A stretch of 64,000 nucleotides of DNA from Lewinellaceae bacterium (lineage in GTDB: Bacteria > Bacteroidota > Bacteroidia > Chitinophagales > Saprospiraceae), in assembly GCA_020636135.1 (NCBI GenBank), contig JACJYK010000001.1, forward strand, positions 1,970,501 through 2,034,500. The letters are read 5' to 3'. The translations under genes and the position numbers were made by a program. The notes under the pieces are model-generated. The model was given only the letters and a program-made list of their open reading frames with translations, searched no databases and was not told the DNA's origin. Within the stretch, counting starts at the first letter, position 1; each line of letters starts with the position of its first letter. Positions 36,285-47,200 of the stretch are shown piece after piece.

Positions 36285-37565
36285 TTACTTAATCAACCCT
36301 ATTTGCGTATTGGCGGGTATCGACGCTTTTTTCTTAAGGACAATGATGCCGTCCCGGATTACATAAGAATCGGTTTCTGCATCTTCAAGACTGTCATCAC
36401 CTAATATGGTCACATTGTTTCCTATTCGGCAATTTTTATCAATGATAGCATTTTCAATCCGGCAGGAATGCCCGATACCCATCGGTATGGGGTTCGACCG
36501 ATCCATGATTTGATCCAGGGTTTCGAAATAATCATTACCCATAACAATGCAATTTCGGATCAGCGTGTCGTGACCAATTCTGGACCGGATACCGATGATG
36601 GATCGTTCGATTTCTTTGGCATGGATGATACTTCCTTCCGCGACTACAGCCCGGTTAAATCTGGTTCCAAATACTTTTGATGGAGCAAGCATCCGAGGCC
36701 GGGTGAAGATGACCGAGGTATTGTCGAACAAGTTGAATTTTGGAATATCGTCGGTTAACTCCAGATTTGCCTGGAAAAAGGATTTGATGGTTCCAATATC
36801 CGTCCAGTAGCCGTCGTAAGCATAACTCGCTACATTAAATCCTGATTTTATGGCATTCGGTATGATTTCCTTGCCGAAGTCAACCGCTTCCGGGTGATCT
36901 TCAAATAACTTGCGCAATATGCGTTTGTTGAAGATGTAAATACCCATTGATGCCAGGAAATGGCGTCCATCATTGGTGAAACGCTCTTCAACCTCCGATT
37001 TCCAGTCATCAAGTATTTCTTTCTTGGGCTTTTCCGTAAAGCGATCGACAAACCCGAATTTATTAACCTTCATGATGCCAAAACCCGTCGCATCATTGGC
37101 CACCACCGGTATGGTGGCAATCGTTATGTCAGCGCCTTGTGCTATGTGATAGCGGGCCATCAATTCAAAATTCATCTGGTACAACTGGTCTCCTGAAAGA
37201 ATGAGCAGGTAATCAAAGTCCTGATTGACCAGGTGATGCATGGATTGCTTGACGGCATCTGCTGTACCCTGGTACCATTTGTCACTGCTGGGTGTTTGTT
37301 CTGCAGCCAGAATATCAACAAAACCGTTGCTGAAATTGTCGAAGTGGTAGGTGTTCTTGATATGCCGGTTTAAGGAGGCAGAATTAAACTGTGTCAGGAC
37401 AAACATCCTTTTTACACCTGAGTTTAGACAGTTGGATATGGGTATGTCGATCAGACGGTATTTAGCAGCGATGGGTACCGCAGGCTTTGATCTGTCCTTG
37501 GTAAGTGGGTAAAGGCGCGATCCGGCACCGCCTCCTAGTATCAGGCATATCATCTTAATTCTCAT
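36285..37565 (-). CDS. glgC: Glucose-1-phosphate adenylyltransferase
   Basis: This 426-residue ADP-glucose pyrophosphorylase has the nucleotidyltransferase signature GGGAGSRLYPLTKDRSKPAV at residues 11-30, then KYRLIDIPISNCLNSG. The sugar-phosphate region is SMGIYIFNKRIL and SYAYDGYWTDIGTIKSFFQA. A left-handed beta-helix tail has hexapeptide-like repeats (IENAIIDKNCRIGNNVTILG). It makes ADP-glucose for glycogen synthesis. It lies 33 bp downstream of glgA and 7 bp upstream of the ATP-grasp gene, forming a three-gene minus-strand unit. Confidence 0.97.
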   Translation of the reverse strand: MRIKMICLILGGGAGSRLYPLTKDRSKPAVPIAAKYRLIDIPISNCLNSGVKRMFVLTQFNSASLNRHIKNTYHFDNFSNGFVDILAAEQTPSSDKWYQGTADAVKQSMHHLVNQDFDYLLILSGDQLYQMNFELMARYHIAQGADITIATIPVVANDATGFGIMKVNKFGFVDRFTEKPKKEILDDWKSEVEERFTNDGRHFLASMGIYIFNKRILRKLFEDHPEAVDFGKEIIPNAIKSGFNVASYAYDGYWTDIGTIKSFFQANLELTDDIPKFNLFDNTSVIFTRPRMLAPSKVFGTRFNRAVVAEGSIIHAKEIERSIIGIRSRIGHDTLIRNCIVMGNDYFETLDQIMDRSNPIPMGIGHSCRIENAIIDKNCRIGNNVTILGDDSLEDAETDSYVIRDGIIVLKKKASIPANTQIGLIK

Positions 37566-37598
37566 GATATATAAAATTTTATCGTAATATATTATGAA

Positions 37599-39032
37599 TT
37601 ATTCGATTCCCATATAATATTTATACCAGCCGATATAATCCTGTGCAACCCGCTCCCAGGAGTGATCTTTCGTCATCGCCTCCTGCATGATCGCGTACAT
37701 TCTGGATTTGTGCTGATACAATCTGATCGACCGGTGAAAAGCTGCAACAAGATCGTTTACATTAAGCTGGCTGAAACAAATCCCGGTGCCCTGCCAGTCA
37801 TCGATATCGATCACTGTATCCTGCAAGCCGCCGGTGCGCCGGACAATAGGTAAAGTGCCGTAACGCATGGCATACAGCTGATTCAGTCCGCAAGGTTCTT
37901 CCCGGGAAGGCATCAGCAGGAAGTCGGAACCAGCATAAAGCTGATGGGATAAAGCTTCGTTGTATTGGATGATGGTCTTGACCTGGTCCCCGTGGTGATA
38001 GGCCAGAGATTTGTAGGGGTCTTCGTATTGAGCCTCGCCCGAACCTAATATGATGAACTGGATCTGGGTGGTTTGTTGAATAATACTCCAGATGGCATCA
38101 GCCAGGATGTCAACACCTTTCTGATGCACCATACGACCGATAAAGGTAAGAATGGGCAATCCCGGATCCAATCCGAATCGTTCGCAGAGAATGGCTTTAT
38201 TCCCCCGTTTGTAAGCCAGGAAATCATCTTCCAGGTGAACCTGGATCATCGGATCCGTTTTTGGATCCCACACCTCATTATCGATACCGTTGACAATGCC
38301 GGATCCTTTCATCCATTCTTGCTGCAGAAGCCCTTCCAGTCCTAAGGAAGATTCTTTCATCTCTTCAAGGTAAGTCGGGGAGACCGTGTTATAAGCCCAG
38401 CAGCATTTAATAGCACTTCCGAGCATATTTATGCTGTTATCCCAATCCAGCATGCCCGCTGCAGGTCGTTCATAAAATGGTAAAAGATGGTTGTTACTCC
38501 AGCCGTAACGTCCCTGGTATCCGCCATTATGAATGGTCAGGAAGCTGGGCATTTCGGCAAGGTCTGCATAAATGGGGCAATAACGCATCATGAAAGGGAT
38601 AAGTCCGGCATGATGATCATGGCAATGGATGTGGGTAATGGGTTGCTGGGTGACAATGATCCACTGGAGGACGGCTTGTTGAAAGCAAATCCACCGTTCA
38701 AACGAATCACCAAAATAGCCGTATTGATCGGAGTATATTCCGGCCCGGTCAAATTTACCTGGAATGTTAACCACGTACAACGTGAAGCCAAGATCATCAT
38801 CGGTCAGTTGCTGGATCTGGTAAGATACGCTCCAATTGTACATCCGGACTTGACCGAAGAATATCTCCTGAAATTGATGGCGGGCAAACCAGGGTAAGGC
38901 ATACTTTGGAATGATAACACTGGCTTGCATTCCTGCCTGGTTCAGATATTTTGGAAGTGCGCCAACGACGTCGCCCAACCCCCCGGTTTTTGCCGCTGGA
39001 TAACATTCGGCACTAACGTGTAATACATGCAT
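37599..39032 (-). CDS. glgA: Glycogen synthase (GT5)
   Basis: This 477-residue protein has the ADP-glucose-binding motif around K15 (AAKTGGLGDVVGALPKYL) and ends with the GT-B C-terminal domain. That domain contains LTFIGRMVHQKGVDILADAI and the acidic motif region MPSREEPCGLNQLYAMRYGTLPI with RRTGGLQDTV. The N-terminal domain contains HDHHAGLIPFMMRYCP. It extends alpha-1,4-glucan with ADP-glucose supplied by the adjacent GlgC. It is the first gene of the glgA-glgC-ATP-grasp unit. The branching enzyme lies about 7 kb away in a separate minus-strand operon. Confidence 0.96.
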   Translation of the reverse strand: MHVLHVSAECYPAAKTGGLGDVVGALPKYLNQAGMQASVIIPKYALPWFARHQFQEIFFGQVRMYNWSVSYQIQQLTDDDLGFTLYVVNIPGKFDRAGIYSDQYGYFGDSFERWICFQQAVLQWIIVTQQPITHIHCHDHHAGLIPFMMRYCPIYADLAEMPSFLTIHNGGYQGRYGWSNNHLLPFYERPAAGMLDWDNSINMLGSAIKCCWAYNTVSPTYLEEMKESSLGLEGLLQQEWMKGSGIVNGIDNEVWDPKTDPMIQVHLEDDFLAYKRGNKAILCERFGLDPGLPILTFIGRMVHQKGVDILADAIWSIIQQTTQIQFIILGSGEAQYEDPYKSLAYHHGDQVKTIIQYNEALSHQLYAGSDFLLMPSREEPCGLNQLYAMRYGTLPIVRRTGGLQDTVIDIDDWQGTGICFSQLNVNDLVAAFHRSIRLYQHKSRMYAIMQEAMTKDHSWERVAQDYIGWYKYYMGIE

Positions 39033-39163
39033 ACGATCCCGGTTGCTTTGCCTTCAAAATAAACAATCTTAAAAGAAAGTGCGATGTTCTGGGTATGAAT
39101 TCTTAATGACTTAAATTTTGAAGTCCAGGATCGGATAATGGAAAAGTGCCCGAATGAGACGGA

Positions 39164-40612
39164 TTAGTTGCCTTGGAAGTTTTCGAGCCAGCTGATCAGT
39201 AAATCAACGCCAAAGCCTGTGCCCACTTTTTCTTTGCTGAATACCGTCTCCTTTAAGGCAACAGCCGCGATATCCAGATGTGCCCACGAAGCAAATCCTC
39301 CGATAAAAGATTCCAGGAACTTGGCTGCAACTGCTGCTCCAGCAAGCGGACTATTGTGAAAATGACGAATATCGGCAATGGTGGATTCAAGTTCCTTTTC
39401 ATATTCTTCCCACAAAGGTAACGGCCAAATTTTTTCTCCCGATTCTATGGAAGCTTTCATGAGCTCATCGGAAAGTGAAGCATTGTTGGAGAAAAGAGCA
39501 CCTCCCAGATAACCGAAGGTTTGTACTGCACTGCCAGTCAGTGTGGCCAAATCGATCAAGTGATCCAGGGTATAATTTTTAAGAATATAGCTCAACCCGT
39601 CTGCAAGGAGCAGCCTGCCTTCGGCGTCGGTATTGATGATTTCAATGGTCTTGCCGGAATAGGATGAAATGACGTCTCCTGGCCGGTACGCCAGACGGTC
39701 GATATGGTTTTCCGCACTGGGAATGATACCGATGAGCCGGATTGGCAGGTGCAGGTCCGCCGCCGCCAGGATGGTCCCGAGAACTGCTGCAGCTCCGCCC
39801 ATATCGGACTTCATGTAATGCATGTTTTTCCCATCCTTAAGCGATACACCACCCGTATCAAAAGTTACCCCTTTACCAACCAACCCGACGGTGGCAATGC
39901 AGTTCTCCGGATGATAATCCATTTCTATCATAACCGGGGGATAACTACTTCCCTTTCCAACATTCCAGAGCCCCCACAATCCTTCCCGCTGAATGTCTTC
40001 AGCAGAATGAATGCGAATGTTGATCGGTCGGTTTTCCGCTTCCCGTAAAGCAAAGTCTGCCATGTATTGTGGGGTGCATACATTGCCAGGTTCATTGACC
40101 AGGCCACCTATTTTTTCCAGCAGGGCACCCTTATAACTTCCTTTGGATATGGCAACTTCCATTGACTCCCGTGATTCGTTGCCTGCTAAGGAAATGTTCC
40201 ATGCCCTTGCCGGTACTTCATCCGAAGTTTTATGAAGTCCCAAATTTTGTCCGCCCCACCAGAGGCCTTCTGAAATGGCTTCCAGGGCCTGGGCCGAAAA
40301 GAGTGCCAGGTCGATCAGAATGATCGGGTTCGTATCTAGTTTGCGACAGTTGAAAATAGCTTCAGCTGCCAGGTTCTTGATCGCCGAGAACGTGTATGCC
40401 TTGGTCCTGAAAAGATGTAACCTGATCTTGCCTTCTTCCAGATACAGGGTAGGGGATTCATCCTGGTATGCCTGCAGGATAAGGTTGATGGGTAATGGGT
40501 CAGGGAAATTTCCGGCGAATTCCAGGAGATTTCGATCGATGGAATCTTTCAGACTAAAAAGCCAAAGAGGGCCTTTAAGGGATAGTGGTTCGGTTTTATA
40601 ACTGATTTGCAT
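39164..40612 (-). CDS. Leucyl aminopeptidase (M17 family)
   Basis: This 482-residue cytosolic peptidase has the M17 metal and catalytic motifs. GLVGKGVTFDTGGVSLKDG has the catalytic lysine and aspartate, MHYMKSDMGGAAAVLG the next metal ligand, and NTDAEGRLLLADG is the family signature. The N-terminal domain (about 1-155) is poorly conserved, as usual. Family members work as hexamers with two metals per subunit and release N-terminal residues from peptides. It is 131 bp upstream of glgA on the same strand and probably transcribed separately. Confidence 0.95.
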   Translation of the reverse strand: MQISYKTEPLSLKGPLWLFSLKDSIDRNLLEFAGNFPDPLPINLILQAYQDESPTLYLEEGKIRLHLFRTKAYTFSAIKNLAAEAIFNCRKLDTNPIILIDLALFSAQALEAISEGLWWGGQNLGLHKTSDEVPARAWNISLAGNESRESMEVAISKGSYKGALLEKIGGLVNEPGNVCTPQYMADFALREAENRPINIRIHSAEDIQREGLWGLWNVGKGSSYPPVMIEMDYHPENCIATVGLVGKGVTFDTGGVSLKDGKNMHYMKSDMGGAAAVLGTILAAADLHLPIRLIGIIPSAENHIDRLAYRPGDVISSYSGKTIEIINTDAEGRLLLADGLSYILKNYTLDHLIDLATLTGSAVQTFGYLGGALFSNNASLSDELMKASIESGEKIWPLPLWEEYEKELESTIADIRHFHNSPLAGAAVAAKFLESFIGGFASWAHLDIAAVALKETVFSKEKVGTGFGVDLLISWLENFQGN

Positions 40613-41057
40613 GGAATATACTAGTAATAAGATGGACTCAATGTTTGGGGACTCAAAATTGCAAAAAAATAACAGATCGCTGTATGATGTACCTAATGAC
40701 TTGATAACATTTATGGTATAACTGATAAAGATTTCTAATTGTTATCATTTAATTGACTTGGGGTCAAAAATAATTCCCGGATTATCTATTTGGCAAAATA
40801 TTTGGGGTAGTAAAATGCTGGATTGACATGTCTTCACTTCCCCGCGACATGTTTCATGACAAACCCGAGTCTAAATTACCTCCATGCTCGGGCATTGTTA
40901 TTAAGAAGGGATTTCCCCTTCCGGCGTTGAGTGACTGGAAAATAATTTTTGAAATACTTTATTTTGATTTCTTGAAATGTAGAATTTTTTGCAGCTTTGT
41001 AAAGCTTTTACCTCCCTGCATCTAATCTTGCCAATCCAATCTTCACGAATTGACTGT

Positions 41058-41088
41058 TTTGAATAGTCGTAATTAACGCTTACGATTT
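41058..41088 (+). promoter_or_regulatory. Putative promoter for giant protein 2
   Basis: TTTG (41058-41061), exactly 19 nt, then TACGATTT (41081-41088), which matches six of eight -7 positions. A transcript from here would carry a leader of about 185 nt containing the hairpin at 41221. Confidence 0.3.
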
Positions 41089-41220
41089 ATTGCAAAATAT
41101 ATAAGTCAAGACAAGGTGAAACGATGGTTATACCTGAATCTTGCTGAGAGTGAATAGTGATCCCCCCTTACTATCGATTCCCAAATATTTTTGTTTTTTC
41201 TGTTAAGAGTAAGATTTTTT

Positions 41221-41256
41221 GATCCCTCCCTTTTGGAGTGATCCTGTTTTTGTTTT
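41221..41256 (+). terminator. Terminator-like hairpin (possible attenuator) 25 bp before giant protein 2
   Basis: Stem 41221-41229 pairs with 41235-41243 (9 bp, one mismatch, 5-nt loop) and is followed by a T-rich stretch to 41256. No gene ends upstream on this strand, so the hairpin would stop transcription within the leader of the giant gene or end an unknown short RNA. Confidence 0.5.
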
Positions 41257-41280
41257 AGCCCAAATAAAACGTCCAAAGAG

Positions 41281-44200
41281 ATGATCCAAATGTACAAGCA
41301 TTGTACAATGGCAAGACTATTTTTGCCTATTGTACTCCTATTCTTGTTCTACCTGTTCTATCTGCCCTCCGGTTATGCCGGAAATGGTATCGGTGAAAAA
41401 ATAACCTTCACCGGAAATTACGGTTACACGATTATTGGAAACACCGAAAACACCGGGGAAGCGGCCAATGAATGTGGTGAGGTCAATGGGACCAGCCGAT
41501 ATCTGAACATTCCATCCGGAGCCACTGTCCACAAAGCCTACCTTTATTGGTCAGGAAGTTCCTATTACGCAAGCAACGCTGTTTATATCGACCAGTCGGT
41601 AACACTAAATAGCCAGAATGTAGCAGCGGATGATGCGTGGACGGAAACCATTAACAATGGTGGATACTACCAGGACTTCTATGCAGCTTATGCAGATGTA
41701 ACCTCAAAAATTACAGGTTCCGGTAACATCACCATCGATAATTTATCCTTTGACAAGGTAGTCTCCTGTCCCTATGGCAGTGTATATGGAGGATGGTCGC
41801 TGGTTGTTATTTATACCAAATCCGATTTGCCTAACCGGACCATAAAAATGTACGATGGCTTTTATGGTTATTGGCCCAATCCCATTAAAAACTTCTACCA
41901 ACAATGGGATCTTGACGGGTTCACCATCCCAAATTGCCAGGCGAATATCGAACTAAGCTCCATTATTTGGGAGGGGGATAATTATAAAGGCGAAAAAACC
42001 TATATCGACGGTCAATACATGGGTGATAACCTGTTATCCGGAAGTAATTCTTTTAATGGAAGTTCAAATTACAATCTGGATATTGACCGCTATTATCTGG
42101 ATGATATTCTAAGCCCGGGACAGACGGATTTTGTTTATCGTGTTGAATCGTACCAAGTCGGCAATGCCTGGGAATTTCACCTGGATAACGTATTTATTCT
42201 TCAGTACGATAATTGTGAAAATACCTGCAAGCCAACGGTGAAATTTACCAATAGCGATTGTTCTTCCGTGACTGTGAAAAAAGGAACTACCACGGTTGCA
42301 ACCATCACAGGGGGGGGCTTCTGGAATGGGGATGCCAGTGATGGAGACGTATTTGATTTCTATTTAAGTACGAATAAGTTTGATAGCTACACAGTTGCCG
42401 GGTGTTCTGCACAAAATTATACCGTTCATCCGGGAGGTTGTTCCAATTACACCTGCCCGGAATCCTTGGTGGTGAATCCGAGTTTTGAAAACACCATCCA
42501 GGGATGGACAGTGGTAGGAGACTATAACTTCACAACCCATTATGCGGTTAATGGAAATTATGTTGTTTTCATTAAGCCTTCCACACAAGGCCAAACGGCC
42601 ACCATTTCACAAAATGTAAACGTTACAACCGGGACAGTTTACAGCCTTGACTTTTTTGCCGGAACTCATGAACCAAGTTTTAATCATACTCTATCGATAG
42701 AATTTTACACTCAAGCAGGCACTTTATTGGGTTCTCAAAGTGTCCAGGTCGACCACGACGTTGACCCGAATCAAGACCTCAAAGCTTATAATCTGACGAT
42801 GACAGCACCTCAGGGTTCCCGTTACGTCAAGATCATTGGAAGAGCCAGCGGAGACTATCTTAAACTTGATGCACTGTGTTTGACAGGCAATCCTTGTGAT
42901 GCTACAGACCTGATATGTGAATACAACACTGGTAGCGGCTGGATCACCGATGATGACTGTGTGGTAAATGTCTGCTCCGGTTCTTCATTGTGGTTGTCAG
43001 TAAATCCCAATGGAATGTCCTCATACGTCTGGAGCGGACCCAATGGTTTTAGTGGGAATGGCGATAAAGACGGTAACATCTTAATTTCAAATTCAATTAC
43101 CACGGCCAGCAATGGTGTGTATTCGGTGACATCGACGGATAACAAAGGTTGTACATCAACGAAGTCCATCACCGTGAATGTCAGCAATCTGTCTTTGAAT
43201 ATTGTGGCATACAATGTGAATTGCGCCGGCGACAACGATGGAGGTCTTGATCTGAGTGTTACCGGAGGCGTTGCACCATTAACCTATTCCTGGTCAAATG
43301 GGACAAAAACGGAAGATATTGATGGGCTCAGTCCTGGTGATTATTCAGTGACTGTAACGGATGCAGCAGGATGCTCCGCCGCAAAAAAGGCAACCATTAA
43401 TCAACCGTCTAAAATTGATGCCTGGACCGAATACACCGATGTGACTTGTGGAGGAGGAAGTGATGGTACCATAACGTTGTCGGTGATAGGTGGAACAACA
43501 CCTTATAAATACTTATGGAGTAATGGAGCCACTACCAAGAATCTCAGTGGTCTGTCCACTGGCGACTATTCAGTGACCATTACCGATGCCAATGGTTGTA
43601 CCAAAGCCATCAAACGTTGGATTGATCAACCAGACAAGATCGACGCTACCTTAACCGTGACCAATACCGGATGCCAGGGTGGTGCCAGCGGTGCCATTGC
43701 TTTAACTGTATCCGGAGGGACCACCCCTTATTCGTATCATTGGAGTAACGGAGCGACAACTAAAAATATCAGTAATCTGAGCGGAGGGAACTATTCTGTC
43801 ACGATTACAGACAATGGTGGATGTACCTTAGTGAAGTCAGCGTCTGTAAACTCTAGCGGAGGCCCGCTGGTCAACATAGCCTGCTCATCAGATCCGTTAA
43901 CCAGCAGGACCGTTTCAAACAGCCACCAGAGTTGTGGCTCGCATGTTTCCTATGGATTCTGGAACGACAACCTGGCCGAAGCCTACACAAATAATCCATA
44001 CTGGTCTGTCCAAAGCGGATCACTGAAGGAATACGATAATGGAACGGCATATCTGGAAATGAATGTTGTGAACATTGGGAATGCCAAGATTTCATTTACG
44101 ATTAAGGCAGTGTTTAAAGGGAGGACCTTCAGTCCACCTGCTGACAGCCCAAAAGAAAATACCCAATGTGTTGGTGACATCAGCAACCAGGATTGGTATT

Positions 44201-47200
44201 ACTATACAGAAACGTATGGATATGCCATCGGAGGCGGTGACCTGGCCGGTGCGTTGTTGCAGTTTGACCGCAATGGTCCGGCATTTCAGGTGGGCACAGG
44301 TGCAAACCTGAATACAGGAACAGTATTTGGCGCTTCAGGATGGCTCAACCTGAGCATTATATCTCAACCCAGCTCTGGCCCGGCACTAAATAACAATGCC
44401 TTACACGGAGATTTTAACATTAATCTGAGTGGCTCCACACTTCCACGGGAGCAAGAATGTTTGTTAACCTGTGCCGGCAATTCGGTTACACTGACTGCTG
44501 CACCCAATGCCGGAACTGCACCCTACTCCTATAGCTGGAGTACCGGCTCTCATGCAGCTTCTATCAGTGTATCGCCTAACACTACAACGACTTATCGCGT
44601 CACGGTAACCGATGCCAACGGATGTTCCACAACCGACGAAGCCACCGTAACTGTAAGCCAATCGATGGAAGCTTCCATCCAAAAGGTAGATATTTCCTGC
44701 CATGGAGCAAATGACGGATCCATTGACCTGTCGGTGACGGCGGGGACTGGTCCATTTACATTCCTTTGGTCAAACGGGGCAACCACGGAGGATATTACCG
44801 GACTGCAGTCCGGGGACTATTATGTGACAATTACGGATGGAGCCGGTTGCGAACTTGAAAAAGAAGCCAGCATCAACGAGCCGGCAGCTCTGTATCTAAG
44901 TATTCAAACGGTCTCCGAAGCCTGTACCGGAAACGGAGATGGCACTATAAATCTGACTGTTTCCGGTGGAACGGCGCCGTACCGATATCATTGGAGTAAT
45001 GGTGCAACAACGGAAGATCTGACCGGTGTCAGTGCCGGCAGCTATTCGGTTACCGTAACCGATGCTTCGGATTGTTCGGCGAGTGATAATGCAATGATCA
45101 ACTCTTCAGAACCGATGGTACTGACATTGACACCATCACCTGCTAGCTGTGCTGATAACCAGGATGGATCGATTGATCTGCAGGTACAAGGCGGAAAGAG
45201 TCCATATAAATTTGCATGGAGTAATGGTGCAACCACCGAAGATCTGGAAGGGTTGGGTGCCGGAACATATTCCGTGACAGTTACGGATGTGAATGGATGT
45301 ACAGCTAACGATGAAGCGAAAGTGAGTGAACCAAACCCACTCCAGTTATATGCCGGTACAGAAGATCCGCTTTGTCATAATGATGAAAACGGTTCCATAG
45401 ACCTTACTGTATCCGGGGGAACAACGCCTTATTCTTACCAATGGAGTAATGGAGCCACAACGGAGGACTTGAATAACCTTTCCGCCGGTTCGTATTCTGT
45501 TACGGTTACGGATAAAAATGGATGCAATGCTACCAAAGCATTAAACATTGCCGCTCCTGAAACCTTGACGATAACAGTAGACCATGTGAATGCCAACTGT
45601 GATGCAGCCAATGGTGAAGCCACAGCGCAGCCTCAGGGGGGCACCTCGCCTTATACCTATCTTTGGAGTAACGGTGCAACTACTGCGGATATTGGTTCAC
45701 TGGGATCTGGGAATTACTCCGTAACAGTAACCGATGCCCATGGCTGTACAGCTGATGCGGATGTCTTTATCAATGGATACAGCAACCTGGCAGCGTCAGC
45801 TACTGCTACCGATGCATCCTGCCCCGGCTCGGACGATGGCAGCATAGTCCTTACGGTAACCGGTAATTCGTCAGCAGTAACTTACAAATGGAGTAACGGA
45901 TCAACGACAGAGGACTTGACAGGTGTTCCTGCGGGTACCTATACAGTAACTGTGACCGATGCATTTGGATGTACAGCCGAGGCTGGTGGCAGTATAAAAA
46001 ACAAGACCAGTATCCAGGTATCAGCGATACCAACCGGTATTGATTGCAATGGATCTGCCAATGGATCGATCATGCTGATTGTCCAGGGTGGTGTCTCCCC
46101 CTACACTTATTTGTGGAACACGGGAGCAACTACCAAAAATATTTCTGGGCTGGTCGCGGGTAACTATACAGTCACGGTTACCGATTTGAACGGATGTTCT
46201 TCAGAAGCAAGCACCCGGATCGATGAGCCCAAACCACTGGAAGTATCCCTGACAGGGTCCGATCTATCTTGTTTCGACGATCATGACGGGAGTATACAGG
46301 CCACCGTTTTAGGTGGCACGACTCCATTTCATTTTCTCTGGAGCAATGGAGCCACAACTCAAAATATTTCCGGCCTGAAAGGAGGATTGTACTCCGTTAC
46401 CGTCACCGATGCCAATGGTTGTACCGCGCAGGCGGAGAAGAATCTGACCCGGCCGGACTCGCTGTATGTGAACCTGGATCATGTGGATGCCAATTGTGAT
46501 GCATCCAATGGACAGGCTACAGCAATCCCGGGTGGAGGTATTGCTCCTTATACATTCGCGTGGTCTGATGGCCAGACGACACAGAGCATCACATCTTTAC
46601 CTACGGGCAATTATAGCGTCACAGTGACTGACAGTAAAGGATGCCTGGTTACAGGAAATGTATTCATCAATGGCAAGAGTGATATCGCAGCAACAGCCAA
46701 AGCGAAGGACGCTACTTGTGCAGGTGTGGATGATGGCTCGGTTGACTTAACGGTCACCGGAAGCACATCGGCACTGACCTTTAAATGGAGTAACGGTGCA
46801 ACAACCGAAGATCTGTCCAATGTGGCAGCTGGTAACTACTCGGTCACTGTGACCGATGCCTATGGCTGTACAGCGGAAGCTTCGGCTACGATCAAAAGCC
46901 ATTCTACGATATCAATTTCAGCAATTCCATCTGCTGCAAACTGTAATGGCTCAACGGATGGCACTATTGAATTGATAATTCAGGGTGCAGTTTCTCCCAT
47001 CACCTATCATTGGAGCAATGGTGCCACGACAAAGAACCTGACCGGCCTTGCTGCCGGCAGCTATACAGTGACCGTAACGGATGCCAACGGGTGTCCTGCA
47101 GAAGCTACTACAACCATAGAAGAGCCTGAACCTTTAGACATCATCCTAACGAAATCGGATATTACTTGCGATGGATTCGATGGAACAATAAGTGCCAGTG

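Larger units (their letters stand above)
40613..41280. other. AT-rich divergent intergenic region before giant protein 2
   Basis: This 668-bp gap lies between divergent genes. One 66-codon open frame (40828-41025) has no recognisable features, and I leave it out. The region holds a promoter candidate (41058-41088) and a terminator-like hairpin directly before the giant gene (41221-41256). The rest shows nothing I can name. Confidence 0.6.

Noticed and set aside
40828..41025. 65-residue open frame before giant protein 2
   Set aside because: It is AT-rich, with no recognisable domain, start signal or neighbour. It is more likely intergenic DNA.
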